NCBI GenBank assembly: GCA_947460165.1 | Contig: CANHKH010000157.1 | Location: 1 to 7,643 of the forward strand | From: Comamonadaceae bacterium | Lineage (GTDB): Bacteria > Pseudomonadota > Gammaproteobacteria > Burkholderiales > Burkholderiaceae_C | DNA length: 7,643 bases | Direction of reading: 5' to 3' | Part shown: piece by piece, positions 1 to 5,413 of the stretch | Layout of the letters: the number at the start of each line of letters is the position of its first letter | How positions within the stretch are numbered: the stretch's first letter is position 1 | The notes under the pieces: generated by a model | What the model was told of the DNA's origin: nothing | The model's database searches: none | Seen by the model: only the letters and a program-made list of their open reading frames with translations | Translations under genes and position numbers: made by a program

Positions 1-106
1 GAAAAGCGCGCTGATTGAAGCTCTCAAAGAAAAATCCCCGTGCATCGCCAAACACCCGAGGTTCGATGAGCAGCACCTCCGGAATGGCTGTGGGCGTGAC
101 CTTCAT
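1..106 (-). CDS. rfbC: dTDP-4-dehydrorhamnose 3,5-epimerase RfbC (RmlC), N-terminal part
   Basis: Only the first 35 codons lie in the window; the gene runs off the left edge. The product would epimerise C3 and C5 of dTDP-4-keto-6-deoxyglucose, the third step of dTDP-L-rhamnose synthesis in the cytoplasm. The visible residues begin MKVTPTAIPEVLLIEPRVFG and continue DARGFFFESFNQRAF. The V-x-G-D-x-R-G-F-F-x-E-x-[FY] stretch is the typical RmlC N-terminal substrate-binding strand, including the conserved Arg and Glu. The ATG at 106-104 lies 2 nt after the TGA of rfbA (111-109), so it is the last visible gene of the rfbBDAC operon and probably translationally coupled. No strong Shine-Dalgarno sequence is seen. 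The identification is firm because the order rfbB-rfbD-rfbA-rfbC is classical; the catalytic His and Tyr lie outside the window. Confidence 0.93.
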   Translation of the reverse strand, partial: MKVTPTAIPEVLLIEPRVFGDARGFFFESFNQRAF

Positions 107-108
107 GT

Positions 109-996
109 TCAAAACACCCGATTTTCAAGGATTTGCTGGAGGTAGCGCCCATAGCCGTTTTTAAGCATGGGCTGGGCCAGTTTGTTGAGTTGCTCGGCCG
201 TGATGTACTGCTTGCGAAAGGCGATTTCTTCGGGGCAGGCGATCTTCAAACCCTGCCTGTGCTCAATGGTAGCAATGAACTGGCCAGCCTCCATCAAGGA
301 CTCGTGCGTGCCGGTGTCCAGCCAGGCCATGCCCCGGCCCATGAGTTCCACGTTCAATTCACCCCGTTCCAGGTAGATTCGATTGACGTCGGTGATTTCC
401 AACTCGCCGCGGGCCGAGGGTTGGATGTGCGCGGCAATGTCCAGCACCTGCTGGTCATAAAAATAAAGCCCGGTGACTGCGTAATTGGATTTGGGCGCAA
501 GGGGCTTTTCTTCAATGCTCACCGCACGGCGCTGGGCATCGAACTCGACCACGCCATAACGCTGGGGATCGGTCACATGGTAAGCAAACACCGTGGCGCC
601 ACTGCTGCGCGCATGGCTGGCGCGCAATTGCGACTCGAGGTCGTGGCCGTAAAAAATATTGTCGCCCAGTATCAAGGCCGAGGGGGAATCACCCACAAAC
701 GACCGACCAATGACAAACGCCTGCGCCAAACCATCGGGGCTGGGCTGCACGGCATAACTCAGGGCCAAACCCCATTGGCTGCCGTCGCCCAGCAATTCTT
801 GAAAGCGTGGCGTGTCTTGGGGGGTGGAGATGATCAATATCTCGCGGATCCCGGCCAGCATCAGCGTGGTCAGCGGGTAATAAATCATGGGCTTGTCGTA
901 GACCGGCAGCAATTGCTTGGAGACCGCCATGGTGACCGGGTACAAGCGCGTGCCCGAGCCGCCTGCCAAGATGATGCCTTTGCGTGGGGTGATCAT
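109..996 (-). CDS. rfbA: Glucose-1-phosphate thymidylyltransferase RfbA (RmlA)
   Basis: Transfers dTMP from dTTP to glucose-1-phosphate, giving dTDP-glucose and pyrophosphate, the first committed step towards dTDP-L-rhamnose. The 295 residues match the usual family length of about 290-300. The nucleotide-binding signature GGSGTRL is at residues 12-18, followed by SKQLLPVYDKPMIYYPL (26-42) with the catalytic-type lysine in SKQLLP. LILGDNIFYG (108-117) carries the metal-binding Asp. Further along are the sugar-binding EEKP segment, and ELEITDVN and WLDTGTH, all typical of RmlA. The start ATG at 996-994 lies 9 nt after the rfbD stop; no better upstream start fits, since the Gly-rich motif sits at its usual distance from the N terminus. 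No clear Shine-Dalgarno sequence is visible, so coupling to rfbD is likely. dTDP-rhamnose feedback inhibition is known for the family but cannot be read here. Confidence 0.97.
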   Translation of the reverse strand: MITPRKGIILAGGSGTRLYPVTMAVSKQLLPVYDKPMIYYPLTTLMLAGIREILIISTPQDTPRFQELLGDGSQWGLALSYAVQPSPDGLAQAFVIGRSFVGDSPSALILGDNIFYGHDLESQLRASHARSSGATVFAYHVTDPQRYGVVEFDAQRRAVSIEEKPLAPKSNYAVTGLYFYDQQVLDIAAHIQPSARGELEITDVNRIYLERGELNVELMGRGMAWLDTGTHESLMEAGQFIATIEHRQGLKIACPEEIAFRKQYITAEQLNKLAQPMLKNGYGRYLQQILENRVF

Positions 997-1005
997 GTTT
1001 TTCAG

Positions 1006-1896
1006 TCAGAGTATTTCTTGGAGCATGCGGTCCACGCCTTGCTGCCAGGGCGGCAGGCGAAGACCAAATGCCGTTTGCAATCGGGTGGTATGGAGGCGTG
1101 AATTCAAAGGTCTGCGGGCCGCCGTCTGGAAGGCGCTGCTGGGTACTGCCCGCACTTCGCGCACCTTCAAGTCCAGCTTGGGTTGAATCTTGCTAGCTTG
1201 CGACAGCACATGCGTGGCATAGCCATGCCATGAGGTTTCGCCTGCCGCGCTCAGGTGGTACAGGCCCGCCAGTTCAGGGCGGCGCAGCGCGTCGCGCAGG
1301 GCCAGCGCCGTCACATCGGCCAGCAGGTCAGCGCCCGTGGGCGCGCCCACCTGGTCGTCAATGACGGTCAGCAACTCGCGCTCTTGGGCCAGGCGCAGCA
1401 TGGTTTTGGCAAAGTTGCCGCCGCGCGCGGCGTAGACCCAGCTGGTGCGCCAAATCAGGTGGCGGCTGCAGGCGCTGGCCACCGCCTGCTCACCCTCCAG
1501 CTTGGTTTGGCCGTAGACACTGAGGGGGGCGCAGCTGTCGGTCTCCAGCCAGGGGCGGCTGCCGCTGCCGTCAAACACGTAGTCGGTGCTGTAGTGCACC
1601 ATCCAGGCGCCCAGGTTCTGCGCTTCGCGGGCCAGCACGCCGGGCGCCGTGGCGTTGATCAGGCGGGCCAGTTCGGGCTCGCTTTCGGCCTTGTCGACGG
1701 CCGTGTGCGCGGCCGCATTGACGATGAGCTGCGGCTGCACGCGGCGCACCGTCTGCGCCAAGCCTTCGGGTTGGGTGAAGTCGCCACACAGGTCGGTGCT
1801 GTCATGGTCCAGTGCCACCACCTCACCCAGGCCCGCCAAGCTGCGCTGCAGCTCCCAGCCCACCTGGCCGCCCTTGCCCAACAACAATATCTTCAT
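1006..1896 (-). CDS. rfbD: dTDP-4-dehydrorhamnose reductase RfbD (RmlD)
   Basis: NAD(P)H-dependent reduction of dTDP-4-keto-L-rhamnose to dTDP-L-rhamnose, the last step of the pathway. The 296-residue protein is a short-chain dehydrogenase/reductase with the Rossmann motif GKGGQVG at 7-13 and VNAAAHTAVDKAE (59-71). The catalytic region STDYVFDG is at 103-110, with the Tyr/Lys pair in YGQTK (Y128, K132). WRTSWVY (149-155), DDQVGAPTG (180-188) and the C-terminal RRPLNSRL (261-268) are RmlD hallmarks. The ATG overlaps the rfbB TGA by four bases (ATGA at 1896-1893), implying translational coupling. The stop is 9 nt before rfbA. All key residues are present and the length is normal, so the gene should be functional. 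Confidence 0.96.
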   Translation of the reverse strand: MKILLLGKGGQVGWELQRSLAGLGEVVALDHDSTDLCGDFTQPEGLAQTVRRVQPQLIVNAAAHTAVDKAESEPELARLINATAPGVLAREAQNLGAWMVHYSTDYVFDGSGSRPWLETDSCAPLSVYGQTKLEGEQAVASACSRHLIWRTSWVYAARGGNFAKTMLRLAQERELLTVIDDQVGAPTGADLLADVTALALRDALRRPELAGLYHLSAAGETSWHGYATHVLSQASKIQPKLDLKVREVRAVPSSAFQTAARRPLNSRLHTTRLQTAFGLRLPPWQQGVDRMLQEIL

Positions 1897-2963
1897 GCCG
1901 CTTGCCCGTACTGGGCTTGCAGCCAGTCGCGGTAAGCGCCGCTTTGCACACGCGCGACCCAGCCCGGGTGGTCCAGGTACCAGCGCACGGTCTGGCGTAT
2001 GCCGGTGTCAAAGGTTTCAGCGGGCTTCCAGCCCAGCTCGTCGTGGAGCTTGCGCGCATCGATGGCGTAGCGGCGGTCGTGGCCTGGCCTGTCGGTGACG
2101 TGGCTGATCTGGCCCCGGTAGCTGAGCCCGTCGGCGCGCGGCTGCAACTCGTCGAGCAGGTCACACACGGTGTGCACGATCTCGATGTTGGCTTTCTCAT
2201 TCCAGCCACCCACGTTGTAGACCTCGCCCACGCGGCCGGCCTCCAGCACCCGGCGGATGGCGCTGCAATGGTCTTTGACGTAGAGCCAGTCGCGAATTTG
2301 CATGCCGTCGCCATACACCGGCAGCGGCTTGCCTGCCAAGGCGTTGACGATCATCAGCGGAATGAGTTTTTCAGGAAAGTGATACGGCCCGTAGTTGTTG
2401 CTGCAGTTGGTGGTGAGCACCGGCAGGCCGTAGGTGTGGTGGTAGGCCCGCACCAGGTGGTCGCTGGCCGCCTTGCTGGCGCTGTAAGGGCTGTTGGGCT
2501 CGTAGCGGTGGCTCTCCGTGAAAGCAGCCTGCCCAGGCCCCAAAGAGCCGTAGACCTCGTCGGTGGAGACATGCAAAAACCGAAAGGCCTGCTGCGCCTG
2601 ACTGGCCAGCCCCCCCCAATAGGCCCGCACCGCTTCAAGCAGCTTGAAGCTGCCCATGACATTGGTTTGAATGAAGGCCTCAGGCCCCGAGATGGAGCGG
2701 TCCACATGCGACTCGGCCGCAAAGTTCAGCACCGCCCGGGGCTGGTGCTGGTCCAGCAAGCGCGAGACCCGTTCGGCATCGGCAATATCCCCTTGGACAA
2801 AGACATGGCGGGCATCACCCGTCAGGCTGTCCAAGGTGTCCAGGTTGCCCGCGTAGGTCAGCTTGTCGAGGTTGACGACCGGCTCGGCCTGCGGATTGGC
2901 CAGCCAGTCCAAGACAAAGTTGCCGCCTATGAAACCGGCGCCGCCGGTCACCAAAATAGTCAT
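1893..2963 (-). CDS. rfbB: dTDP-glucose 4,6-dehydratase RfbB (RmlB)
   Basis: Converts dTDP-D-glucose to dTDP-4-keto-6-deoxy-D-glucose using a tightly bound NAD+, the second pathway step. The 356-residue extended SDR protein has GGAGFIG at 7-13, the NFAAESHVDRS segment at 80-90, the catalytic Thr-Asp-Glu in STDEVYG (T134, D135, E136) and the YxxxK pair Y160/K164. It also has NCSNNYGPYHFPEKLIP at 186-202 and the RDWLYV/DH nucleotide-sugar region at 224-232. I chose the ATG at 2963-2961 rather than the in-frame TTG six bases upstream. A weak GAG lies 8 nt before the ATG but only about 2 nt before the TTG, and MTILVTGG is the usual N terminus. It is the first gene of the operon, and rfbD overlaps its stop. 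Odd point: eight consecutive G (2617-2610) in codons for W116-G117-G118. Confidence 0.96.
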   Translation of the reverse strand: MTILVTGGAGFIGGNFVLDWLANPQAEPVVNLDKLTYAGNLDTLDSLTGDARHVFVQGDIADAERVSRLLDQHQPRAVLNFAAESHVDRSISGPEAFIQTNVMGSFKLLEAVRAYWGGLASQAQQAFRFLHVSTDEVYGSLGPGQAAFTESHRYEPNSPYSASKAASDHLVRAYHHTYGLPVLTTNCSNNYGPYHFPEKLIPLMIVNALAGKPLPVYGDGMQIRDWLYVKDHCSAIRRVLEAGRVGEVYNVGGWNEKANIEIVHTVCDLLDELQPRADGLSYRGQISHVTDRPGHDRRYAIDARKLHDELGWKPAETFDTGIRQTVRWYLDHPGWVARVQSGAYRDWLQAQYGQAA

Positions 2964-2988
2964 GGCCAAAGCTCAAAAAAGAAGGGGA

Positions 2989-3007
2989 TTGGCCCGCAGC
3001 AGGCCAA
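2989..3007 (-). promoter_or_regulatory. Inverted repeat in the rfb operon leader
   Basis: TTGGCC and GGCCAA form perfect 6-bp arms around a 7-nt loop, 26 nt before the rfbB start codon. In the minus-strand transcript the hairpin is followed, after 8 nt, by a run of six U (2980-2975). That gap is longer than in a normal intrinsic terminator, so this may be a weak attenuator, a stabilising 5' hairpin or a protein-binding site. The dyad is seen directly; any function is inference. Confidence 0.35.
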
Positions 3008-3021
3008 GGTGAATCCCAAGC

Positions 3022-3057
3022 ATTCTAAAGAGCTGTGGCCATTTGCTTTTCAAATGG
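3022..3057 (-). promoter_or_regulatory. Candidate rfb operon promoter with operator-like dyad
   Basis: On the minus strand a good -10 hexamer, TAGAAT, lies at 3027-3022. The best -35-like hexamer, TTGAAA (3053-3048), is 20 nt upstream, which is longer than the optimal 17. That -35 is embedded in a perfect inverted repeat, CCATTTG-N5-CAAATGG (3039-3057). Long spacers and dyads over the -35 are typical of regulated promoters, so a regulator may bind here. The upstream terminator at 3089-3112 means the operon needs its own promoter in this interval. The dyad is certain; the promoter assignment is moderate. Confidence 0.5.
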
Positions 3058-3088
3058 ACAGGCTTTTGCAGTCATTGGGGCGGCCCAG

Positions 3089-3112
3089 AAAAAAACCCGC
3101 CAGCGGGCGGGT
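3089..3112 (-). terminator. Rho-independent terminator of the small regulator gene
   Basis: Read on the minus strand, a perfect GC stem (ACCCGCC / GGCGGGT, 7 bp including the closing A-T pair, 4-nt loop) is followed directly by seven T. It starts 24 nt after the TGA of the winged-helix regulator. It separates that gene from the rfb operon, which lies downstream on the same strand. Confidence 0.9.
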
Positions 3113-3135
3113 GGGCAGGGGGCGGACGGCCTGAC

Positions 3136-3492
3136 TCAAGCCGCGTGGGCTTGGCTCATGCATTCTCCGAGTTGGCTGAAGTATTGCTGGGCCGTGGGGG
3201 TGGGCTGCACGTACTTGATGCGATTGTCTGCTTCGTCGGGCATCAGCGCGATCATGCCTTTTTTGCGCAAGGACTTGAGGCGACGGTGGGCCGTGGTGGA
3301 CGAAACGTCGGTGGACATGCCCATGGCCTGCAAGACCGTGATTTGCTTGCCACTGTGCCAGGCCGTGGCAAACAAATTGAGCAAGCGCTCCTCGACGGGG
3401 TCCAGCACGGGAAAGTCCGGCAAGGCGCGCACGCCCTGGACCAAGTCTAAGAAGCGCAGATAGATTGTGGAATGTGAAGATTGTACGGACAT
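3136..3492 (-). CDS. Small winged-helix (MarR-like) transcriptional regulator
   Basis: A 118-residue cytoplasmic DNA-binding protein. After an N-terminal helix (about 8-22), residues 32-47 (PVEERLLNLFATAWHS) resemble a MarR-type first helix. Residues 50-81 (QITVLQAMG, then STDVSSTTAHRRLKSLRKKG) form a helix-turn-helix with many Ser/Thr/Arg/Lys in the recognition helix. The D86-K93 segment (DEADNRIK) followed by YVQPTPTA is the wing, as in MarR proteins (xDxRxxxxxLTxxG). It is shorter than typical MarR proteins (about 140-160 aa), so dimerisation helices are minimal. The frame extends to a TTG at 3546, but I chose the ATG at 3492. A near-consensus promoter (-35 at 3527-3522, -10 at 3504-3499) lies inside that extension and would start transcription at or beside this ATG. 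It is followed by its own terminator and sits next to, but is transcribed separately from, the rhamnose operon. Its target is unknown; control of the rfb promoter or of itself is a guess from position. Confidence 0.82.
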   Translation of the reverse strand: MSVQSSHSTIYLRFLDLVQGVRALPDFPVLDPVEERLLNLFATAWHSGKQITVLQAMGMSTDVSSTTAHRRLKSLRKKGMIALMPDEADNRIKYVQPTPTAQQYFSQLGECMSQAHAA

Positions 3493-3498
3493 AGTGTC

Positions 3499-3527
3499 AT
3501 GATAAACCCTGTGCAAATCCTTGTCAC
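3499..3527 (-). promoter_or_regulatory. Sigma70-type promoter of the small regulator
   Basis: On the minus strand, GTGACA (3527-3522) and TATCAT (3504-3499) each match the sigma70 consensus at five of six positions, with an ideal 17-nt spacer. The -10 ends 6 nt before the ATG at 3492-3490. Initiation about 7 nt downstream would therefore fall on the start codon, giving a leaderless transcript. No Shine-Dalgarno sequence lies at a usable distance before that ATG, which fits. Confidence 0.6.
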
Positions 3528-3564
3528 CATAGAAATAAATCACCAACTCATCAGGAAGATGTAA

Positions 3565-3674
3565 TTTTTTGTCAGTTTTCCTGGGATGAAAGGACTCAAG
3601 CTCTAAAAAGTGATTTTTTATGCATTTTTATGGATTAAAAAGTGTTTTTATATTTATAAAAATTCTTATTTTTT
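3565..3674. other. AT-rich segment with helically phased A/T tracts (probable bent DNA)
   Basis: This stretch is very AT-rich, above all from 3601 to 3682, in an otherwise GC-rich window. Runs of five or six A or T are centred near 3607, 3617, 3627, 3639, 3647, 3660 and 3671, an average step of about 10.75 bp, close to one DNA turn. Further T runs lie at 3565-3570 and 3576-3579. A 9-bp direct repeat, TAAAAAGTG, occurs at 3604-3612 and 3636-3644, 32 bp apart or about three turns. Such phasing is known to bend DNA and to attract H-NS/MvaT-like proteins. It lies between two divergent regulator genes. No coding frame is credible here. Confidence 0.55.
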
Positions 3675-3682
3675 GAATATTT

Positions 3683-3884
3683 AAGCAGCTGCCTCAGCGG
3701 CAAACCGGGTGAACCCCAAGCCAGACCATGGTCACCAAGGCCGACCTCGCTGCCATGCTTGTCCGGGCTGCTGGCCTGCAGGCCCAGGTGCGCCCCATGC
3801 GCACTCGCGCAGCGCTCGCCAAGGGGGTGTGACCTTGGGCGCAAGCAGGCTTGGGCGCTGCCCGCAGACCGAGGGCGACAGCCC
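3683..3884. other. GC-rich intergenic stretch with no convincing gene
   Basis: Between the AT-rich block and the tetR promoter I find no ORF with a family resemblance or a good ribosome-binding site. The best candidate is a 34-codon frame on the plus strand (3728-3832), starting MVTKADLAAM and ending in TGA, without a clear Shine-Dalgarno sequence. A 9-bp direct repeat, CTTGGGCGC, is at 3834-3842 and 3850-3858. It may simply be leader or decayed sequence. Confidence 0.4.
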
Positions 3885-3913
3885 TTCCCAGCGCTGGCTG
3901 GCTGGAGTAGAGT
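3885..3913 (+). promoter_or_regulatory. Candidate tetR promoter with palindrome in the spacer
   Basis: TAGAGT (3908-3913) is a plausible -10 for a GC-rich betaproteobacterium, and TTCCCA (3885-3890) lies 17 nt upstream as a weak -35 (four of six matches). A perfect 10-bp palindrome, CCAGCGCTGG (3888-3897), overlaps the -35 end of the spacer, where a repressor would block RNA polymerase. TetR-family proteins often repress their own genes, so it may be part of the operator, though TetR operators are usually longer. Confidence 0.4.
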
Positions 3914-3943
3914 GGGTGCCATAAGAACCACAAGAGGCAAGGC

Positions 3944-4627
3944 ATGGCAAAGAAAGCGCCACGTCGGACTGCAGAGCGCATCTTGGAGACCGCGCTGGAC
4001 TTGTTCAACCGCTTTGGGGAGCCGAACGTCTCGACCACGGCGATTTCGGCCGCCTTGGGCATCAGCCCGGGCAACCTCTACTACCACTATCCTGCCAAGG
4101 ATGAGCTGGTCAACGCCTTGTTTCAGCGTTGCGACAGTGCGCTGAGCGAGCTGCTGGCCTCTGGCGGCGAAGTGCAGGACGTGGAGGGCGCCTGGTGTTG
4201 GATGCACTCGCTTTTTGAGCGGGTCTGGCAATACCGTTTTTTATACCGCGACCTGAACCACCTGCTCAGCCGCAACCGCCTGCTGGAGGCGCATTTCCCC
4301 GCCTTGCAGCAGCGCATCACGCAATCGCTACAAGCCATGCTGAGGTCCATGTGCAAAACGTCCCTGAAGTTGGACAGCGCCGAGGTCGATGCCACGGCCA
4401 CGCGCATGGCCGTGTTGCTGACCTATTGGCTGAGCTTTGAATATGTGCGCGATCCACGCCACGCGCTGGAACCCGACAAGGCGCAAGCCGCCATGGTGCG
4501 CGGGGTCCACCATGCACTGAGCCTGCTCAGCCCTGGCCTGGCGCCCCAGCAGCGCCAACACCTGCAGCAACTCGCGGGGGCTTCTGCAAGCTTGAACGCC
4601 CAGGCTCGGGACCCCAGCCCGGCTTGA
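3944..4627 (+). CDS. TetR/AcrR-family transcriptional regulator
   Basis: A 227-residue regulator of the usual TetR length. The N-terminal DNA-binding domain spans roughly residues 8-55: RILETALDLFNRFGEPNVST, then the helix-turn-helix AISAALGISPGNLYYHYPAKDEL (33-55). The GNLYYHYP recognition-helix signature is typical of the family. The rest (about 60-200) is helical and should form the ligand-binding and dimerisation domain, with FLYRDLNHLLSRN at 99-111. The last 27 residues are Ala/Gln/Pro-rich and probably disordered. The ATG at 3944 is supported by AGAGG at 3933-3937, six bases upstream. It is divergent from the small MarR-like gene and convergent with the beta-barrel gene. Its ligand and targets are unknown; self-regulation through the palindrome at 3888-3897 is possible. 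Confidence 0.93.
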   Translation: MAKKAPRRTAERILETALDLFNRFGEPNVSTTAISAALGISPGNLYYHYPAKDELVNALFQRCDSALSELLASGGEVQDVEGAWCWMHSLFERVWQYRFLYRDLNHLLSRNRLLEAHFPALQQRITQSLQAMLRSMCKTSLKLDSAEVDATATRMAVLLTYWLSFEYVRDPRHALEPDKAQAAMVRGVHHALSLLSPGLAPQQRQHLQQLAGASASLNAQARDPSPA

Positions 4628-4663
4628 ACGCTTGCCCCTCCATGGCTGAGCCAGCTGGCGGCC

Positions 4664-4689
4664 TGGCGCAAGGACCAACCATGGCGCCA
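4664..4689. other. Weak inverted repeat between convergent genes
   Basis: The 117-nt gap between the tetR stop and the beta-barrel gene stop has perfect 6-bp arms, TGGCGC and GCGCCA, around a 14-nt loop. No T run follows on either strand, so it is not a standard intrinsic terminator. I see no better terminator in the gap, so rho-dependent ending is possible. Confidence 0.25.
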
Positions 4690-4744
4690 AGCACAAGTGA
4701 TGTGCCGTGTCAGCCACAGAGTCAGGCCCACACCCCCTCCAAGT

Positions 4745-5413
4745 TCAATCAAACTCCCGGGTCACAGCCAGTGTCCAGGTCGGCTCGCGGCGGCCGCTGG
4801 TGGGCTGGGCACGGCTGGCGTCCAGCGCCCAGCCCTTGGCTGGGGTCCAGCGCAAGCCCGCCCTCGCCGCATGCGAGTTGTCCACACGGTAGCGCTCCAC
4901 CATGGCTTGCAAGTCGGCCAGAATGCGCCAATCGAGCGACAAGCCCCCTGCGCTGGCGTCCTGGCCGCGGTGACGCACTTGGCGCCCCAAATTCAGGTGC
5001 AAGCGCAGGTCTGGGGCCGCCTCCCAAGAGAGCAAACCCATGGCCACGCTGCCCTGGTAATCCTGTGCGCTGCGGCCTTGCCAGATGGGCGCCAGCGACA
5101 AGCCCACGGCCAAGCCAGGTTGCAATTCATGCGCCCACTTGACTTGCACACCCCAGGCATGAACGCTGGCGCCGTCATCGCGCAGCCGCTCGGTGCCCAA
5201 GCTCAGTTCCACCGCACCCACCCTGCAGCCTGCGCCCGCCCGCACACTGCGGGCGGCCGCAGGGCCGGCGGCCGACCAGGCCTCTGTTTTGCAGCTGCCG
5301 ACCTCCAGCATGGCGGCGTCATCCACGGCATGGTGGCCGCCCGCAGCCCTCACGACAGCAGGCCAGGCCATTAGCAAGAAGAAGATGCTTTGGATGGATT
5401 GTTGAAGTGTCAT
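4745..5413 (-). CDS. Secreted, probable outer-membrane beta-barrel protein of unknown function
   Basis: A 222-residue protein that I do not recognise by name. Residues 1-23 look like a Sec signal peptide, with hydrophobic core SIFFLLMAWPAVV and likely cleavage at VRA|A (23/24). The n-region (MTLQQSIQS) has no Lys or Arg, which is unusual. The mature part opens with Gly-Gly-HHAVDDAAML (27-36). Two cysteines, C41 and C63, could form a disulfide in the periplasm. The rest consists of alternating amphipathic segments, for example VELSLGTERL, GVQVKWAHEL, LAVGLSLAPIW, LRLHLNLGRQV, AGLRWTPAKGW and WTLAVTREFD. This fits short beta strands of a small barrel, although the final residue is Asp after Phe rather than a terminal aromatic. 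The ATG at 5413 is the only start after an in-frame TAA; no Shine-Dalgarno sequence is clear. It converges with tetR and diverges from the molybdopterin enzyme gene (177-nt gap). A periplasmic accessory role is possible but unsupported. Confidence 0.75.
   Translation of the reverse strand: MTLQQSIQSIFFLLMAWPAVVRAAGGHHAVDDAAMLEVGSCKTEAWSAAGPAAARSVRAGAGCRVGAVELSLGTERLRDDGASVHAWGVQVKWAHELQPGLAVGLSLAPIWQGRSAQDYQGSVAMGLLSWEAAPDLRLHLNLGRQVRHRGQDASAGGLSLDWRILADLQAMVERYRVDNSHAARAGLRWTPAKGWALDASRAQPTSGRREPTWTLAVTREFD

Noticed and set aside
133..1101. Plus-strand open frame (322 codons) opposite rfbA
   Set aside because: It is antisense to rfbA with its intact thymidylyltransferase signatures; no ribosome site and no family resemblance.
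2961..2969. TTG start two codons upstream of the rfbB ATG
   Set aside because: The spacing from the weak GAG is too short for the TTG and suitable for the ATG, and MTILVTGG is the normal N terminus.
2964..3090. JUMPstart/ops element ahead of the polysaccharide operon
   Set aside because: No GGCGGTAG core was found on the transcribed strand of the leader.
1812..3134. Long plus-strand open frame (440 codons) opposite rfbB and the rfb leader
   Set aside because: It lies antisense to rfbB, which has every catalytic motif. The frame is a by-product of GC-rich codon bias, with Pro/Ala/Val/His-rich text, no family motif and no credible start site.
3635..4231. Minus-strand open frame opposite the 5' half of tetR
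   Set aside because: It covers the tetR promoter and DNA-binding domain on the other strand. The composition is low-complexity, and tetR has a good Shine-Dalgarno site and motifs.
4664..4689. Bidirectional intrinsic terminator between tetR and the beta-barrel gene
   Set aside because: The stem is only 6 bp with a 14-nt loop and no T run on either side, so I listed it only as a weak repeat.
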